A stretch of 64,000 nt of DNA from RGIG9608 sp045612365 (lineage in GTDB: Bacteria > Bacteroidota > Bacteroidia > Bacteroidales > Paludibacteraceae), in contig JAZKYY010000010.1 in the NCBI GenBank assembly GCA_045612365.1, positions 1-64,000 on the forward strand. The letters run 5' to 3'. A model generated the notes under the pieces. It ran no database searches. It had not been told where the DNA came from and was given only the letters and a program-made list of their open reading frames with translations. Shown in pieces: positions 1 to 8,575 of the stretch. Every line of letters begins with the position of its first letter. The first letter of the stretch is position 1. The translations under genes and the position numbers were made by a program.

Positions 1-855
1 ACGACCCTTACCGCAACAGCATGTGAGGAGTACGAATGGCGAGGAGAAGTTTATACCGAGTCAGGCACCTATGTACATAATTATGAGAATGAATTAGGTT
101 GCGCAAGCAGTGAGACGTTAGTGTTGACAATCAATATTATAAAGTATGATATTGAGTATGTTTTGTTGGATTGCAAATCTCGAAAATATCAATTTATACC
201 TAAGAATGTAGGGAAAACTAAGGGAGATAAGATAGAGTGGAATATAGATGGACGAACTTTTGAGGAAGATTCCCCTGAGGTTGAGATGCCAGAAGGGGAA
301 CATAAGATAAAACTAATTGTTACTTCTGCTGCTGGATGTACGAAAGAATTTGAGTCTACTCTAAGTGTTACGGAGTATTTTGATCAGTATACAATTGAAA
401 CTACACCTCAAGTTGTTTCTAAATCGCATCCAACAATTCGTTTGTATACAGAGTATCGCCCAAATGTTTCTTATGAGTGGGATTTTGGAGATAATGCTTA
501 TGGATTTGATAATGATGTGATACATACGTATCAAATAAATCAAGAACAATTTTATGATGTCTATCTAACTGTTACAGATGAAAATAATTGTGTAGAAGAA
601 AGAAAAATAAGAATTTTGGTTGATAATACCATTGCTCCTCCAAATGTTTTTACACCTAACTCTGATGGCTACAACGATTTGTTTATGAGTGGTTGGCATA
701 TAAAAATATTTGACCGAAAGGGAGTGCTTTTATATGAAGGAGATAAAGGTTGGGATGGAACATATCTTAATAAAATGGTACCTAATGATACCTATTTCTA
801 TATTCTCACAGACAATGGTGTAACCAAAAAAGGTTTTATTACTATAATTAGATAG
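1..855 (+). CDS. Type IX secretion cargo, PKD repeats plus type B sorting domain (5' partial)
   Basis: Frame 1 is open from the first base, so the gene starts upstream; the ATG-like codons near 121 are internal. What remains is about 284 residues: a Cys-containing Ig-like repeat end (WRGEVYTESGTY), one more beta-sandwich segment, a PKD-like repeat (YEWDFGDN...HTYQ around residues 155-190) and a C-terminal gliding-motility-associated domain starting at NVFTPNSDGYND, about residue 214. That last domain is the known type B signal for the type IX secretion system, so the protein is probably exported and surface-attached or released. The total size is unknown; such proteins are often several thousand residues long. 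Function beyond adhesion or cell-surface architecture cannot be read from this fragment. Confidence 0.88.
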   Translation, partial: TTLTATACEEYEWRGEVYTESGTYVHNYENELGCASSETLVLTINIIKYDIEYVLLDCKSRKYQFIPKNVGKTKGDKIEWNIDGRTFEEDSPEVEMPEGEHKIKLIVTSAAGCTKEFESTLSVTEYFDQYTIETTPQVVSKSHPTIRLYTEYRPNVSYEWDFGDNAYGFDNDVIHTYQINQEQFYDVYLTVTDENNCVEERKIRILVDNTIAPPNVFTPNSDGYNDLFMSGWHIKIFDRKGVLLYEGDKGWDGTYLNKMVPNDTYFYILTDNGVTKKGFITIIR

Positions 856-867
856 AAAACTTTGGCA

Positions 868-900
868 AAAAAAAGAGGGCTGATTCAGCCCTCTTTTTTT
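868..900. terminator. Bidirectional intrinsic terminator
   Basis: GAGGGCTGA (875-883) is followed directly by TCAGCCCTC (885-893), with an A-run before and a T-run after. It can therefore stop transcription of both converging genes (1-855 and 915-2273). Confidence 0.9.
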
Positions 901-914
901 ATATTTTTTCTTTC

Positions 915-2273
915 TTATAAGAAGATGAGTTGAACCAAAATGTAGATTGGTAGTAAAATTATAAGAGAGAACTTGAACATATAACCAAAGAATGAAGGCA
1001 TTTTTATTCCATTTTCTTCAGCTATTGATTTTACCATAAAGTTAGGTCCATTGCCAATATATGTCATAGCTCCGAAGAATACCGAGCCGATAGAGATGGC
1101 TTTTAGAAGCAATTCTGGAATTCCTGCAACCATAGTTTCTCCAAATTTAGCAAGAACTTCAGGTGAGAGTCCACCAGCCAAACTATGGAAGGCAACTGCG
1201 GTTGGGGCATTGTCAAGGAAAGAACTTAATGCTCCTGTACAGTAATAAAATTGCCAAGTTTCACTTAGGCCTAGATTCGATGCATTTGCTTTTAGGTAAG
1301 TCATTGCAGGAATCATAGTGGTGAAGATACCAAGGAAAACAACAGCAACTTCAACGATTGGACCCCATGAAAATTTGTTTGCCTCGCGAACATTTTTTCT
1401 TGTAGTATACATAGAAAGAAGAATGATGCTTACCAAAATAAATTCACGAAGAAGTTTGATCCATATTGGAGCATTTGCATCTCCCATTTCTTTAATATAA
1501 GCAGGGTTTACAAATGCTACTGAAACAACAATTAATGCTAGATATAAGAAATTGATGTTTCCTGTAATGTGTATGGGTTCTATTTTAGTGGAGTCGGAAA
1601 CAATAGAATTTGTATCTTCTTTTTTGTAAAAATAACTATCAACAATAAAGTATAGAACTAAAAGAATTCCTCCTGTAAATGCCCATTGAGGTAACATTGT
1701 CATAAACCAAGAGAAATCGGCTCCACGAAGATAGAGTAGAAACAATGGAGGATCTCCTAGTGGGGTTAATAATCCGCCGCAGTTTGCAACAATTGCAATA
1801 AAGAAAAGTACAGTATGAATTGTAAATTTTCGTTCAGAATTAGTTGCTAAAAGTGGACGAATAAGTAACATAGCTGCACCAGTTGTTCCCATTATTGATG
1901 CTAAAATCCAGCCAATTCCTAGAAAGCATGTGTTGATAATTGGCTTTGCTTTGATGTCTCCGCTAAGATGAATACCTCCTGTGGTAACAAATAAGGAGCA
2001 AAGCAAGATGATAAATGGAATGTAGTCGTATATCATTTGGTGTTCTACAGCATGAATGCCTTCGTGACCAAAAGATACGATTAAATAGATTGCGGTTGGA
2101 ACTCCTAAAAGAAGAGAAACGATTAGTCTATTAATATTCTTTTCCCACCAATGTTCCGCTACTATCGGACCGATAGCAATCATTAACAACATCAATCCAA
2201 AGGGGATTAATGTCCAAGCAGAAATGCTTTCCATTCCGCTTGCTGCGTTTAGTAAAATACTGAGTAAATTCAT
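915..2273 (-). CDS. Sodium:proton antiporter, CitMHS_2/NhaD-like
   Basis: A 452-residue polytopic inner-membrane protein with about 11-12 hydrophobic segments. It resembles the ArsB/NhaD/CitMHS ion-transporter superfamily, in particular the group annotated in Bacteroidota as sodium:proton antiporter or putative citrate transporter. Family-like features are the re-entrant GGLLTPLGDPP segment around residue 170, MGTTGAAMLLIRP around residue 130 and, in the second half, SSFLDNAPTAVAFHSLAGG. NAPTA and GD-P motifs are the pore signatures of this group. It is a single gene converging on the adhesin, with a candidate promoter at 2310-2317. The family is clear; the transported ion (Na+/H+ or a carboxylate) is inferred from the family name only. 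Confidence 0.8.
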   Translation of the reverse strand: MNLLSILLNAASGMESISAWTLIPFGLMLLMIAIGPIVAEHWWEKNINRLIVSLLLGVPTAIYLIVSFGHEGIHAVEHQMIYDYIPFIILLCSLFVTTGGIHLSGDIKAKPIINTCFLGIGWILASIMGTTGAAMLLIRPLLATNSERKFTIHTVLFFIAIVANCGGLLTPLGDPPLFLLYLRGADFSWFMTMLPQWAFTGGILLVLYFIVDSYFYKKEDTNSIVSDSTKIEPIHITGNINFLYLALIVVSVAFVNPAYIKEMGDANAPIWIKLLREFILVSIILLSMYTTRKNVREANKFSWGPIVEVAVVFLGIFTTMIPAMTYLKANASNLGLSETWQFYYCTGALSSFLDNAPTAVAFHSLAGGLSPEVLAKFGETMVAGIPELLLKAISIGSVFFGAMTYIGNGPNFMVKSIAEENGIKMPSFFGYMFKFSLIILLPIYILVQLIFL

Positions 2274-2309
2274 AAAATAAATAAGTTAATTTTTGAAAAA
2301 AATGAACTG

Positions 2310-2317
2310 CAAAGATA
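2310..2317 (-). promoter_or_regulatory. -7 element for the antiporter gene
   Basis: TATCTTTG on the minus strand matches the Bacteroidota -7 consensus TAnnTTTG, 37 nt before the start codon. There is no good TTTG at the -33 distance, so this is weaker than the atpD promoter. Confidence 0.45.
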
Positions 2318-2382
2318 GTTAAAATAGGGTGTGAAGGATAGTGATATTAGTCTTCTTTTTTCGTTTTTTTATTGGTTTTTCT

Positions 2383-2414
2383 TTTGCTCTTTGCTTTTAC
2401 AATAATTATATTTG
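2383..2414 (+). promoter_or_regulatory. Promoter of the ATP synthase operon
   Basis: TTTG (2383-2386), a 20-nt spacer and TATATTTG (2407-2414) fit the Bacteroidota sigma-factor consensus exactly. Transcription should start near 2421, about 20 nt before the atpD ATG. Confidence 0.8.
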
Positions 2415-2440
2415 CAATTCGCAAATAAAATATTGTATTT

Positions 2441-3955
2441 ATGTCAAAAGTTGTGGGACATATATCCCAAGTTATTGGTCCTGTAGTTGATGTTTATTTC
2501 GATTTAGGAGAAAATGAAATAAATAATTTGCCTTCTATTCATGAAGCGCTTGAAGTTACGAGAAATAATGGTAAAAAATTAGTTCTTGAAGTTCAGCAAC
2601 ATATTGGAGAAAGTACAGTGCGTACTGTTGCTCTTGATACTACCGATGGTTTGCGCCGAGGAATGGAGGTTTTGGCTCAAGGAACGCCTATTTCAATGCC
2701 TATTGGAGATCAAATAAAAGGTCGATTGATGAACGTGATAGGGGAACCTATTGATGGTATGAAAGATTTGGATTATGAAGATACATACCCAATTCATCGA
2801 GAACCTCCAAAGTTTGAAGAATTATCTACCAAGAAGGAAGTTCTTTTTACAGGATTGAAGGTTATAGATTTGATTGAACCCTATGTAAAAGGGGGGAAAA
2901 TCGGTCTTTTTGGAGGTGCTGGTGTTGGAAAAACAGTGTTGATCATGGAGTTGATTAACAATATTGCAAAAGGACATAATGGTTTTTCTGTTTTTGCCGG
3001 TGTTGGAGAACGTACTCGTGAGGGAAATGACCTTTTAAGAGAAATGATTGAGTCTGGTGTGATTCGATATGGCGAGGAGTTCAAGAAAAGTATGGAGGAA
3101 GGGAAGTGGGATTTGTCAAAAGTGGATTATGATGAATTGCAAAAATCTCAGGCGACACTTGTGTTTGGTCAAATGAATGAACCTCCTGGAGCTCGTTCGT
3201 CGGTTGCTTTGTCTGGTCTAACAATTGCAGAATCGTTCCGCGACACTGATGAAGGTCATGATATTTTGTTTTTTATTGATAATATTTTCCGTTTTACTCA
3301 AGCGGGTTCGGAGGTTTCTGCTTTGCTTGGTCGTATGCCGTCGGCCGTTGGGTATCAGCCAACTTTGGCTACAGAAATGGGATTGATGCAAGAGCGTATT
3401 ACTTCAACAAAAAAAGGATCCATTACTTCGGTTCAGGCTGTTTATGTGCCTGCTGATGACTTGACCGACCCTGCTCCTGCAACTACATTTGCTCACCTTG
3501 ATGCAAAGACCGTATTAAGTCGTAAAATTGCAGAGTTGGGAATCTATCCTGCTGTAGACCCATTGGAATCTACTTCTCGAATTCTTGATCCTCAAATTGT
3601 TGGAGAAGATCATTATAATACGGCGCAACGCGTAAAACAAATTCTTCAGAGAAACAAGGAATTGCAAGATATTATTTCTATTTTAGGAATGGAAGAATTG
3701 TCTGAAGCTGATAAGATAACAGTAAATAGAGCAAGAAAAGTGCAACGTTTCCTTTCTCAACCGTTCCATATGGCCGAGCAATTTACTGGAGTCCCTGGCG
3801 TAATGGTTCCGATAGAAGAAACTATACGTGGGTTTAAAATGATTTTGGATGGAGAAGTTGATCATCTTCCAGAAATGGCATTTTTGAACGTTGGAACGAT
3901 AGATGATGCAATTGCTAAAGGAGAAAAATTACTTGCGGCTGCAAAAAAAGACTAA
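2441..3955 (+). CDS. atpD: F1Fo ATP synthase subunit beta
   Basis: The catalytic beta subunit of the F1 head, 504 residues, the normal Bacteroidota length. The Walker A loop GGAGVGKT lies at residues 158-165, followed by GERTREGNDL and the DNIFRFTQAGSEVSALLGRMPSA region; the DELSEAD-like element reads EELSEADK near residue 425. It hydrolyses or makes ATP with AtpA at the membrane periphery. It is the first gene of an operon that places beta and epsilon ahead of the Fo genes, an order usual in Bacteroidota and unlike E. coli. Start at ATG 2441, just after the promoter. Confidence 0.98.
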   Translation: MSKVVGHISQVIGPVVDVYFDLGENEINNLPSIHEALEVTRNNGKKLVLEVQQHIGESTVRTVALDTTDGLRRGMEVLAQGTPISMPIGDQIKGRLMNVIGEPIDGMKDLDYEDTYPIHREPPKFEELSTKKEVLFTGLKVIDLIEPYVKGGKIGLFGGAGVGKTVLIMELINNIAKGHNGFSVFAGVGERTREGNDLLREMIESGVIRYGEEFKKSMEEGKWDLSKVDYDELQKSQATLVFGQMNEPPGARSSVALSGLTIAESFRDTDEGHDILFFIDNIFRFTQAGSEVSALLGRMPSAVGYQPTLATEMGLMQERITSTKKGSITSVQAVYVPADDLTDPAPATTFAHLDAKTVLSRKIAELGIYPAVDPLESTSRILDPQIVGEDHYNTAQRVKQILQRNKELQDIISILGMEELSEADKITVNRARKVQRFLSQPFHMAEQFTGVPGVMVPIEETIRGFKMILDGEVDHLPEMAFLNVGTIDDAIAKGEKLLAAAKKD

Positions 3956-3958
3956 GAG

Positions 3959-4207
3959 ATGAAATTGGAGATTATTTCGCCAGAAACAAAAATTGTTCAT
4001 GATAATGTGACTTCAGTTTCTTTGCCAGGAGAAATGAGTGCATTTACTGTTTTGCAGAATCATGCTCCAATAATATCTTCTCTTGTTGCAGGGAAAATAT
4101 CATTCTCGAAAAATGGTCAGAATTTTTATTTTCGAGTAGATGGAGGTTTTGTCGAAATAAGGAAGAATAAAATTTCAGTTTGTGTTGAAAGAATTATAGA
4201 GGAATGA
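3959..4207 (+). CDS. atpC: F1Fo ATP synthase subunit epsilon, short form
   Basis: 82 residues, corresponding only to the N-terminal beta-sandwich of epsilon (LEIISPETKIVHDNVTSVSLPG, then the HAPIIS loop). The C-terminal helical hairpin that inhibits ATP hydrolysis in E. coli and Bacillus is absent. Short epsilon subunits are common in this phylum. It begins 3 nt after the atpD stop and overlaps the next gene by 4 nt (ATGA), so translation is probably coupled. It connects the gamma shaft to the c-ring. Confidence 0.93.
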   Translation: MKLEIISPETKIVHDNVTSVSLPGEMSAFTVLQNHAPIISSLVAGKISFSKNGQNFYFRVDGGFVEIRKNKISVCVERIIEE

Positions 4208-4572
4208 AGCGTGCATTAATATTCATAGGAACAATTTTAGGGACTTCGCTTTTTGGGTATATTATTTACAAAATGCTTGTTCCTATGTATTATTTTCCAT
4301 TGTTCCCGTTGTTGTCTATTTTCTTTGTTGCTCTTTGTGCGATGTCAATCGTTGCTTTTGAGTCAACGAAATTTATGTCAGAGAACAAACTTCTTGTGGT
4401 ATATTTTGTTTCAAAAATGATTAAATTGCTGTTTTGTGTCATTTTTGCAATGTTGTATATACATAAGGTACAAGAACATAATTTGAGTTTTATAGTTTCC
4501 TTTATGGGGTTGTTTTTTGTACATTTATGTGCTGAGGTTTATTATGTATCGGCATTTTTGAAAAAGAAATGA
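4204..4572 (+). CDS. Orphan four-helix membrane protein inside the atp operon
   Basis: 122 residues with four predicted membrane helices (roughly 4-24, 30-52, 62-85 and 95-115), ending in a Lys cluster. It overlaps atpC and atpB by 4 nt at each side, so it is co-translated with them. Its position and topology resemble AtpI, the Fo assembly factor, but the sequence has no AtpI signature I can point to. A role in c-ring or a-subunit assembly or Mg2+ supply is inference from position only. Confidence 0.8.
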   Translation: MKRALIFIGTILGTSLFGYIIYKMLVPMYYFPLFPLLSIFFVALCAMSIVAFESTKFMSENKLLVVYFVSKMIKLLFCVIFAMLYIHKVQEHNLSFIVSFMGLFFVHLCAEVYYVSAFLKKK

Positions 4573-5621
4573 AAAGAATATTTTACATATTTCTTGTTTT
4601 GACGTTTTTCTCGATTGATTCTTGGGCGAGTGCTACGAAGGAAGACGAGAAAAAAGTTGATGTAAAAGAGATAATTTTTGATCACATTGGCGATTCGTAT
4701 GAATGGCACATAACTTCTATTAATGGAAAACATATTGCTGTTCCATTGCCAGTTATTTTGATTAGCGAACAATCAGGTTTGCATGTATTTATGTCTTCTG
4801 TTTTTCATCATGAAGAAGTGTATAAAAACTTCCAAATGGGTAAAAAAGGAGGAAAATATGCTGGCAAAATAGTAGAGATTAATGAACAAGGAGAGGAAAT
4901 CCGCCCTTGGGATTTTTCTCTTACAAAAAATGCTTTGGCATTGATAATGAATGGTCTTTTGCTCATGGTTATTGTACTTTGGGTTGCAAAGTGGTATAAA
5001 AAAAGACCAATGGAAGCTCCAAAAGGATTTAGAGGTATTATGGAAATGCTTATAATGTCTGTGCATGATGATATTATAAAACCTTGTATAGGAAAGGATT
5101 ATAGAAAATATGCTCCCTATCTTTTGACTGCATTTTTCTTTATATTTTTAAACAATTTAATGGGTTTAATTCCTATCTTCCCTGGGGGAGCTAATACAAC
5201 GGGAAATATAGCAGTTACGATAGTTTTGGGATTGTGTACATTTTTCGCCGTCAACATTTTCGGTTCCAAAGAATATTGGAAAGAGATACTCTGGCCTGAA
5301 GTTCCAACTTGGATGAAGGCACCAATTCCTTTAATGCCAGTAATTGAGTTATTTGGAATTTTTACTAAGCCTTTTGCTTTGATTATACGTCTTTTTGCAA
5401 ATATTATGGCAGGTCACTCCATTGTTTTGGGTTTGACGTGTTTGGTGTTTATCACTGCTCAAATGGGACCAGTAGTTAATGGAAGTATGACGGTAGTTTC
5501 TGTCTTATTTTCGATTTTTATGAATTGCTTGGAGTTACTAGTGGCTTATATTCAAGCATATGTATTTACGATGCTTTCGTCGGTTTTCATTGGGTTGTCA
5601 AGAGTAGAATCTCATCATTGA
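4569..5621 (+). CDS. atpB: F1Fo ATP synthase subunit a, extended N-terminus
   Basis: 350 residues, about 100 longer than E. coli AtpB. The extra part is a signal peptide (cleavage near SWASA, residue about 20) and a periplasmic domain of about 100 residues with GKHIAVPLPV and HHEEVYKNF segments; such extensions are normal in Bacteroidota. The channel half has the usual helices and the essential stator arginine, R274, in LIIRLFANIMAGH. GHSIVLGL and the C-terminal ELLVAYIQAYVFTMLSSVFI also match the family. It forms the proton half-channels against the AtpE ring. Confidence 0.95.
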   Translation: MKRIFYIFLVLTFFSIDSWASATKEDEKKVDVKEIIFDHIGDSYEWHITSINGKHIAVPLPVILISEQSGLHVFMSSVFHHEEVYKNFQMGKKGGKYAGKIVEINEQGEEIRPWDFSLTKNALALIMNGLLLMVIVLWVAKWYKKRPMEAPKGFRGIMEMLIMSVHDDIIKPCIGKDYRKYAPYLLTAFFFIFLNNLMGLIPIFPGGANTTGNIAVTIVLGLCTFFAVNIFGSKEYWKEILWPEVPTWMKAPIPLMPVIELFGIFTKPFALIIRLFANIMAGHSIVLGLTCLVFITAQMGPVVNGSMTVVSVLFSIFMNCLELLVAYIQAYVFTMLSSVFIGLSRVESHH

Positions 5622-5665
5622 AATTTAAAAACTTATTATATTAATCATTAAAAGAACAAAGTATT

Positions 5666-5902
5666 ATGTTAGCAACAATTTTAGGAGAAGTAGTTTTGGC
5701 ACAAATAGGTGCAGCTTTTGGTGCAGCTTTAGCTGTTATTGGAGCAGGTTTTGGTATTGGTAAAATTGGTTCAAGTGCAATGGAAGCAATAGCACGTCAA
5801 CCAGAATCAGCTGGTGATATCCGTACTACAATGATTATCATAGCTGCCTTGATAGAAGGTGCAGCTTTGTTTGCTATTGTGGTTTGTTTGATGGCTCTAT
5901 AA
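5666..5902 (+). CDS. atpE: F1Fo ATP synthase subunit c, proton type
   Basis: A 78-residue helical hairpin. The loop is ARQPE (residues 43-47) and the ion-binding carboxylate is E64 in ALIEGAALF. E64 is followed by Gly, not Ser/Thr, and helix 1 (GAGFGIGKIG) lacks the Gln/Glu ligand of Na+-binding c subunits, so the ring should carry protons. A 44-nt gap separates it from atpB, room for its own ribosome site as expected for a subunit needed in many copies. Confidence 0.95.
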   Translation: MLATILGEVVLAQIGAAFGAALAVIGAGFGIGKIGSSAMEAIARQPESAGDIRTTMIIIAALIEGAALFAIVVCLMAL

Positions 5903-5913
5903 TCAAATAGATT

Positions 5914-6411
5914 ATGTCATTATTAATGCCCGAAACAGGATTACTATTCTGGATGCTTTTGGTGTTCGGAATAGTCTTCCTAATTCTAGCTAAATTCGGC
6001 TGGCCTGTGATTACGGGTATGGTCGAAAAGCGTACTTCGTTTATTAATGAATCTGTAAAATCTGCAGAAGAGGCAAATAAGCAACTTGAGAATATTAAAC
6101 TTGAGACAGCTGCAATAATTGCTAAAGCTCACGAGGAAGAGGTGAGAATACTTAAAGATGCTGCAGAAACTCGTAAGCAAATTATTCAGGAGGCCAAGAA
6201 TCTTGCTTCTGAGGAGGCTAAAAAGATTGTTGAGGCAACGAAAGAGCAAATCGCAGCGGAAAAAGAACGTGCGTTGATGGATGTTAAGGATCAAATTGCT
6301 GAGATATCTATTCAAATCGCGGAGAAGGTAGTTCGCAACGATTTGAAAAAAGATAATAATCAATCAGAAATAATAGAACGTCTTTTGGATGAAATAAAAA
6401 CTTCTCATTGA
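5914..6411 (+). CDS. atpF: F1Fo ATP synthase subunit b
   Basis: 165 residues: one membrane helix (about 10-30, ending FGWPVI) and then a long charged helix of the b-dimer stalk (residues 40-150, Glu/Lys/Ala-rich with no prolines). The FGWPVI transition is a family hallmark. It overlaps atpH by 4 nt. It holds F1 to Fo with AtpH as part of the peripheral stalk. Confidence 0.94.
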   Translation: MSLLMPETGLLFWMLLVFGIVFLILAKFGWPVITGMVEKRTSFINESVKSAEEANKQLENIKLETAAIIAKAHEEEVRILKDAAETRKQIIQEAKNLASEEAKKIVEATKEQIAAEKERALMDVKDQIAEISIQIAEKVVRNDLKKDNNQSEIIERLLDEIKTSH

Positions 6412-6950
6412 TGAATGCAGGATTAATTTCAAAACGATATGCAAAGGCGTTGTATGTTTTTTCGGAACAAAACAATGCTTCGGAGGATGTCTATCAGGCA
6501 ATGGAACGTTTGATAGAGAGTTATTTGTTGTATGCTGATTTTGCCCCAGTTTTGAACAACCCAACGCTTTCAAAAATGCAAAAGAAAGAGTTGATTCAAA
6601 TTGCTGCAAAGGCGCAAGATAATATTGTTTTTGAAAAAATACTTGATTTAATCTTGCAAAATAATAGAGAGGATTCATTGCAACGAATAGCATTGGTCTT
6701 TTGTGATTTGTATAGAAAGGAAAAAGGAATTTATTATGGTAAACTGACAACGGCAGTGTCGGTTGATGAAAAAACAATAAGTCTTATTCAACAATTATTG
6801 AATAAAGAGAATAAGAATAAAATTGAGTTGGACAAGAGAATTGATGAAGAAATTCTTGGAGGTTTTATCTTGGATATTGATGGAGTGCGACTTGATGCGT
6901 CAATCAAAAACCAATTTGTTCAGCTTAAAAAGAATTTGAAAAAGAACTAA
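6408..6950 (+). CDS. atpH: F1Fo ATP synthase subunit delta
   Basis: 180 residues, normal length. It starts with the conserved ISKRYAKALYVFSEQ, has the six-helix N-terminal domain, and ends with the beta-rich segment GGFILDIDGVRLDASIKNQFVQLKK, which is diagnostic of OSCP/delta. It links the top of the alpha3beta3 head to the b dimer. Confidence 0.95.
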   Translation: MMNAGLISKRYAKALYVFSEQNNASEDVYQAMERLIESYLLYADFAPVLNNPTLSKMQKKELIQIAAKAQDNIVFEKILDLILQNNREDSLQRIALVFCDLYRKEKGIYYGKLTTAVSVDEKTISLIQQLLNKENKNKIELDKRIDEEILGGFILDIDGVRLDASIKNQFVQLKKNLKKN

Positions 6951-6977
6951 AATAGCAAATAGATATAATTTTAGAGT

Positions 6978-8567
6978 ATGTCAGAAAATGTAAAAGTCAG
7001 CGAAGTATCTGATATTTTGCGTCAACAGTTGGAGGGGATAAACCTAAATTTTCAGTTTGAGGAGGTAGGAACTGTATTGCAAGTTAGTGATGGTGTAGCT
7101 CGTATTTATGGGTTGAAGAATGCCGAAGCTAACGAGTTGTTGGCGTTTGAAAATGGGATGAACGCCATTGTGATGAACCTCGACGAAGATAATGTTGGTG
7201 CTGTTCTTTTAGGAAGCAGTGAAAAAATAAAAGAAGGTTTTACTGTTAAAAGAACTCATCGAATAGCATCTATTCAGGTGGGAGAGAATATGCTGGGAAG
7301 AGTTATTGACCCTATTGGAAATCCTCTTGATGGAAAAGGTCCTATCTCGGGTGAGTTGATAGAAATGCCATTGGAGCGTAAGGCACCTGGTGTAATTTTC
7401 CGTCAACCAGTGAAAGAACCTCTTCAAACAGGTTTGAAGTCTGTAGATGCTCTTATTCCTATTGGTCGTGGTCAGCGTGAGTTGATTATTGGTGATAGAG
7501 AAACAGGAAAAACAAGTATTGCAATCGATACAATTATAAATCAACGTTCTAACTTTGAAGCTGGCAATCCTGTTTACTGTATCTATGTAGCTATTGGGCA
7601 AAAAGGTTCTACTATTGCATCTTTGGTAAATACGTTAGAGGAAAAAGGTGCGATGGATTATACCATAATTGTTTCGGCTACTGCCTCTGATTCTGCTGCA
7701 ATGCAATATTTTGCGCCATTTGCAGGGGCAGCGATTGGAGAGTATTTCCGCGATACTGGTCGTCATGCGTTGGTTGTATACGATGACCTTTCTAAGCAAG
7801 CCGTTGCCTATCGTGAAGTTTCTCTTATTTTACGTCGCCCATCAGGTCGTGAAGCTTATCCTGGAGATATTTTCTATTTGCATTCTCGTTTGTTGGAGCG
7901 TGCAGCAAAAATTAATGAGCAACAAGAAGTTGCTGAGAAAATGAATGATTTGCCAGAATCTCTTGTAGGAAAGGTAAAAGGAGGTGGTTCATTGACCGCG
8001 CTTCCTATTATTGAAACACAAGCAGGAGACGTGTCTGCATATATTCCTACGAATGTGATTTCTATTACAGATGGACAGATTTTCTTGGATACTAATTTGT
8101 TCAATCAAGGTAATAGACCTGCAATTAACGTGGGAATTTCTGTTTCTCGTGTAGGAGGAAATGCTCAGGTTAAAGCGATGAAAAAAGTTGCAGGGACACT
8201 GAAACTTGATCAAGCTCAATATCGTGAGTTGGAAGCTTTCTCTAAATTTGGAGGAGATATGGATGCGGTTACTGCAATGACCATAGACAAAGGACAAAAA
8301 AACACTAAGTTGCTTGTTCAACCTGTTAATTCTCCGATGTCGGTTGAAAAACAGATTGCAATTCTTTATTGCGGAACAAATGGACTTTTGGCAGATGTAG
8401 AGTTAGATAAAGTTCCTGAGTTTGAAAAACTGTTCTTGGAAACACTTGAGATGCGCTATCAAAAAGAGGTTTTTGATGTGTTAAAACAAGGTGTTATTGA
8501 CGACAAAGTTACTGATATCTTGAAATCTGTAGCCGAACAAGTTCAAACTATGCTCAAAAATAATTAG
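6978..8567 (+). CDS. atpA: F1Fo ATP synthase subunit alpha
   Basis: 529 residues, the usual length. It has the nucleotide loop GDRETGKT at 172-179, the EYFRDTGRHALVVYDDLSKQAVAYR region, the RRPSGREAYPGD segment and the SVSRVGGNAQ motif containing the arginine finger. It forms the non-catalytic sites and completes the catalytic sites of AtpD. It sits 27 nt after atpH. Confidence 0.97.
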   Translation: MSENVKVSEVSDILRQQLEGINLNFQFEEVGTVLQVSDGVARIYGLKNAEANELLAFENGMNAIVMNLDEDNVGAVLLGSSEKIKEGFTVKRTHRIASIQVGENMLGRVIDPIGNPLDGKGPISGELIEMPLERKAPGVIFRQPVKEPLQTGLKSVDALIPIGRGQRELIIGDRETGKTSIAIDTIINQRSNFEAGNPVYCIYVAIGQKGSTIASLVNTLEEKGAMDYTIIVSATASDSAAMQYFAPFAGAAIGEYFRDTGRHALVVYDDLSKQAVAYREVSLILRRPSGREAYPGDIFYLHSRLLERAAKINEQQEVAEKMNDLPESLVGKVKGGGSLTALPIIETQAGDVSAYIPTNVISITDGQIFLDTNLFNQGNRPAINVGISVSRVGGNAQVKAMKKVAGTLKLDQAQYRELEAFSKFGGDMDAVTAMTIDKGQKNTKLLVQPVNSPMSVEKQIAILYCGTNGLLADVELDKVPEFEKLFLETLEMRYQKEVFDVLKQGVIDDKVTDILKSVAEQVQTMLKNN

Positions 8568-8575
8568 AAGAAAAA

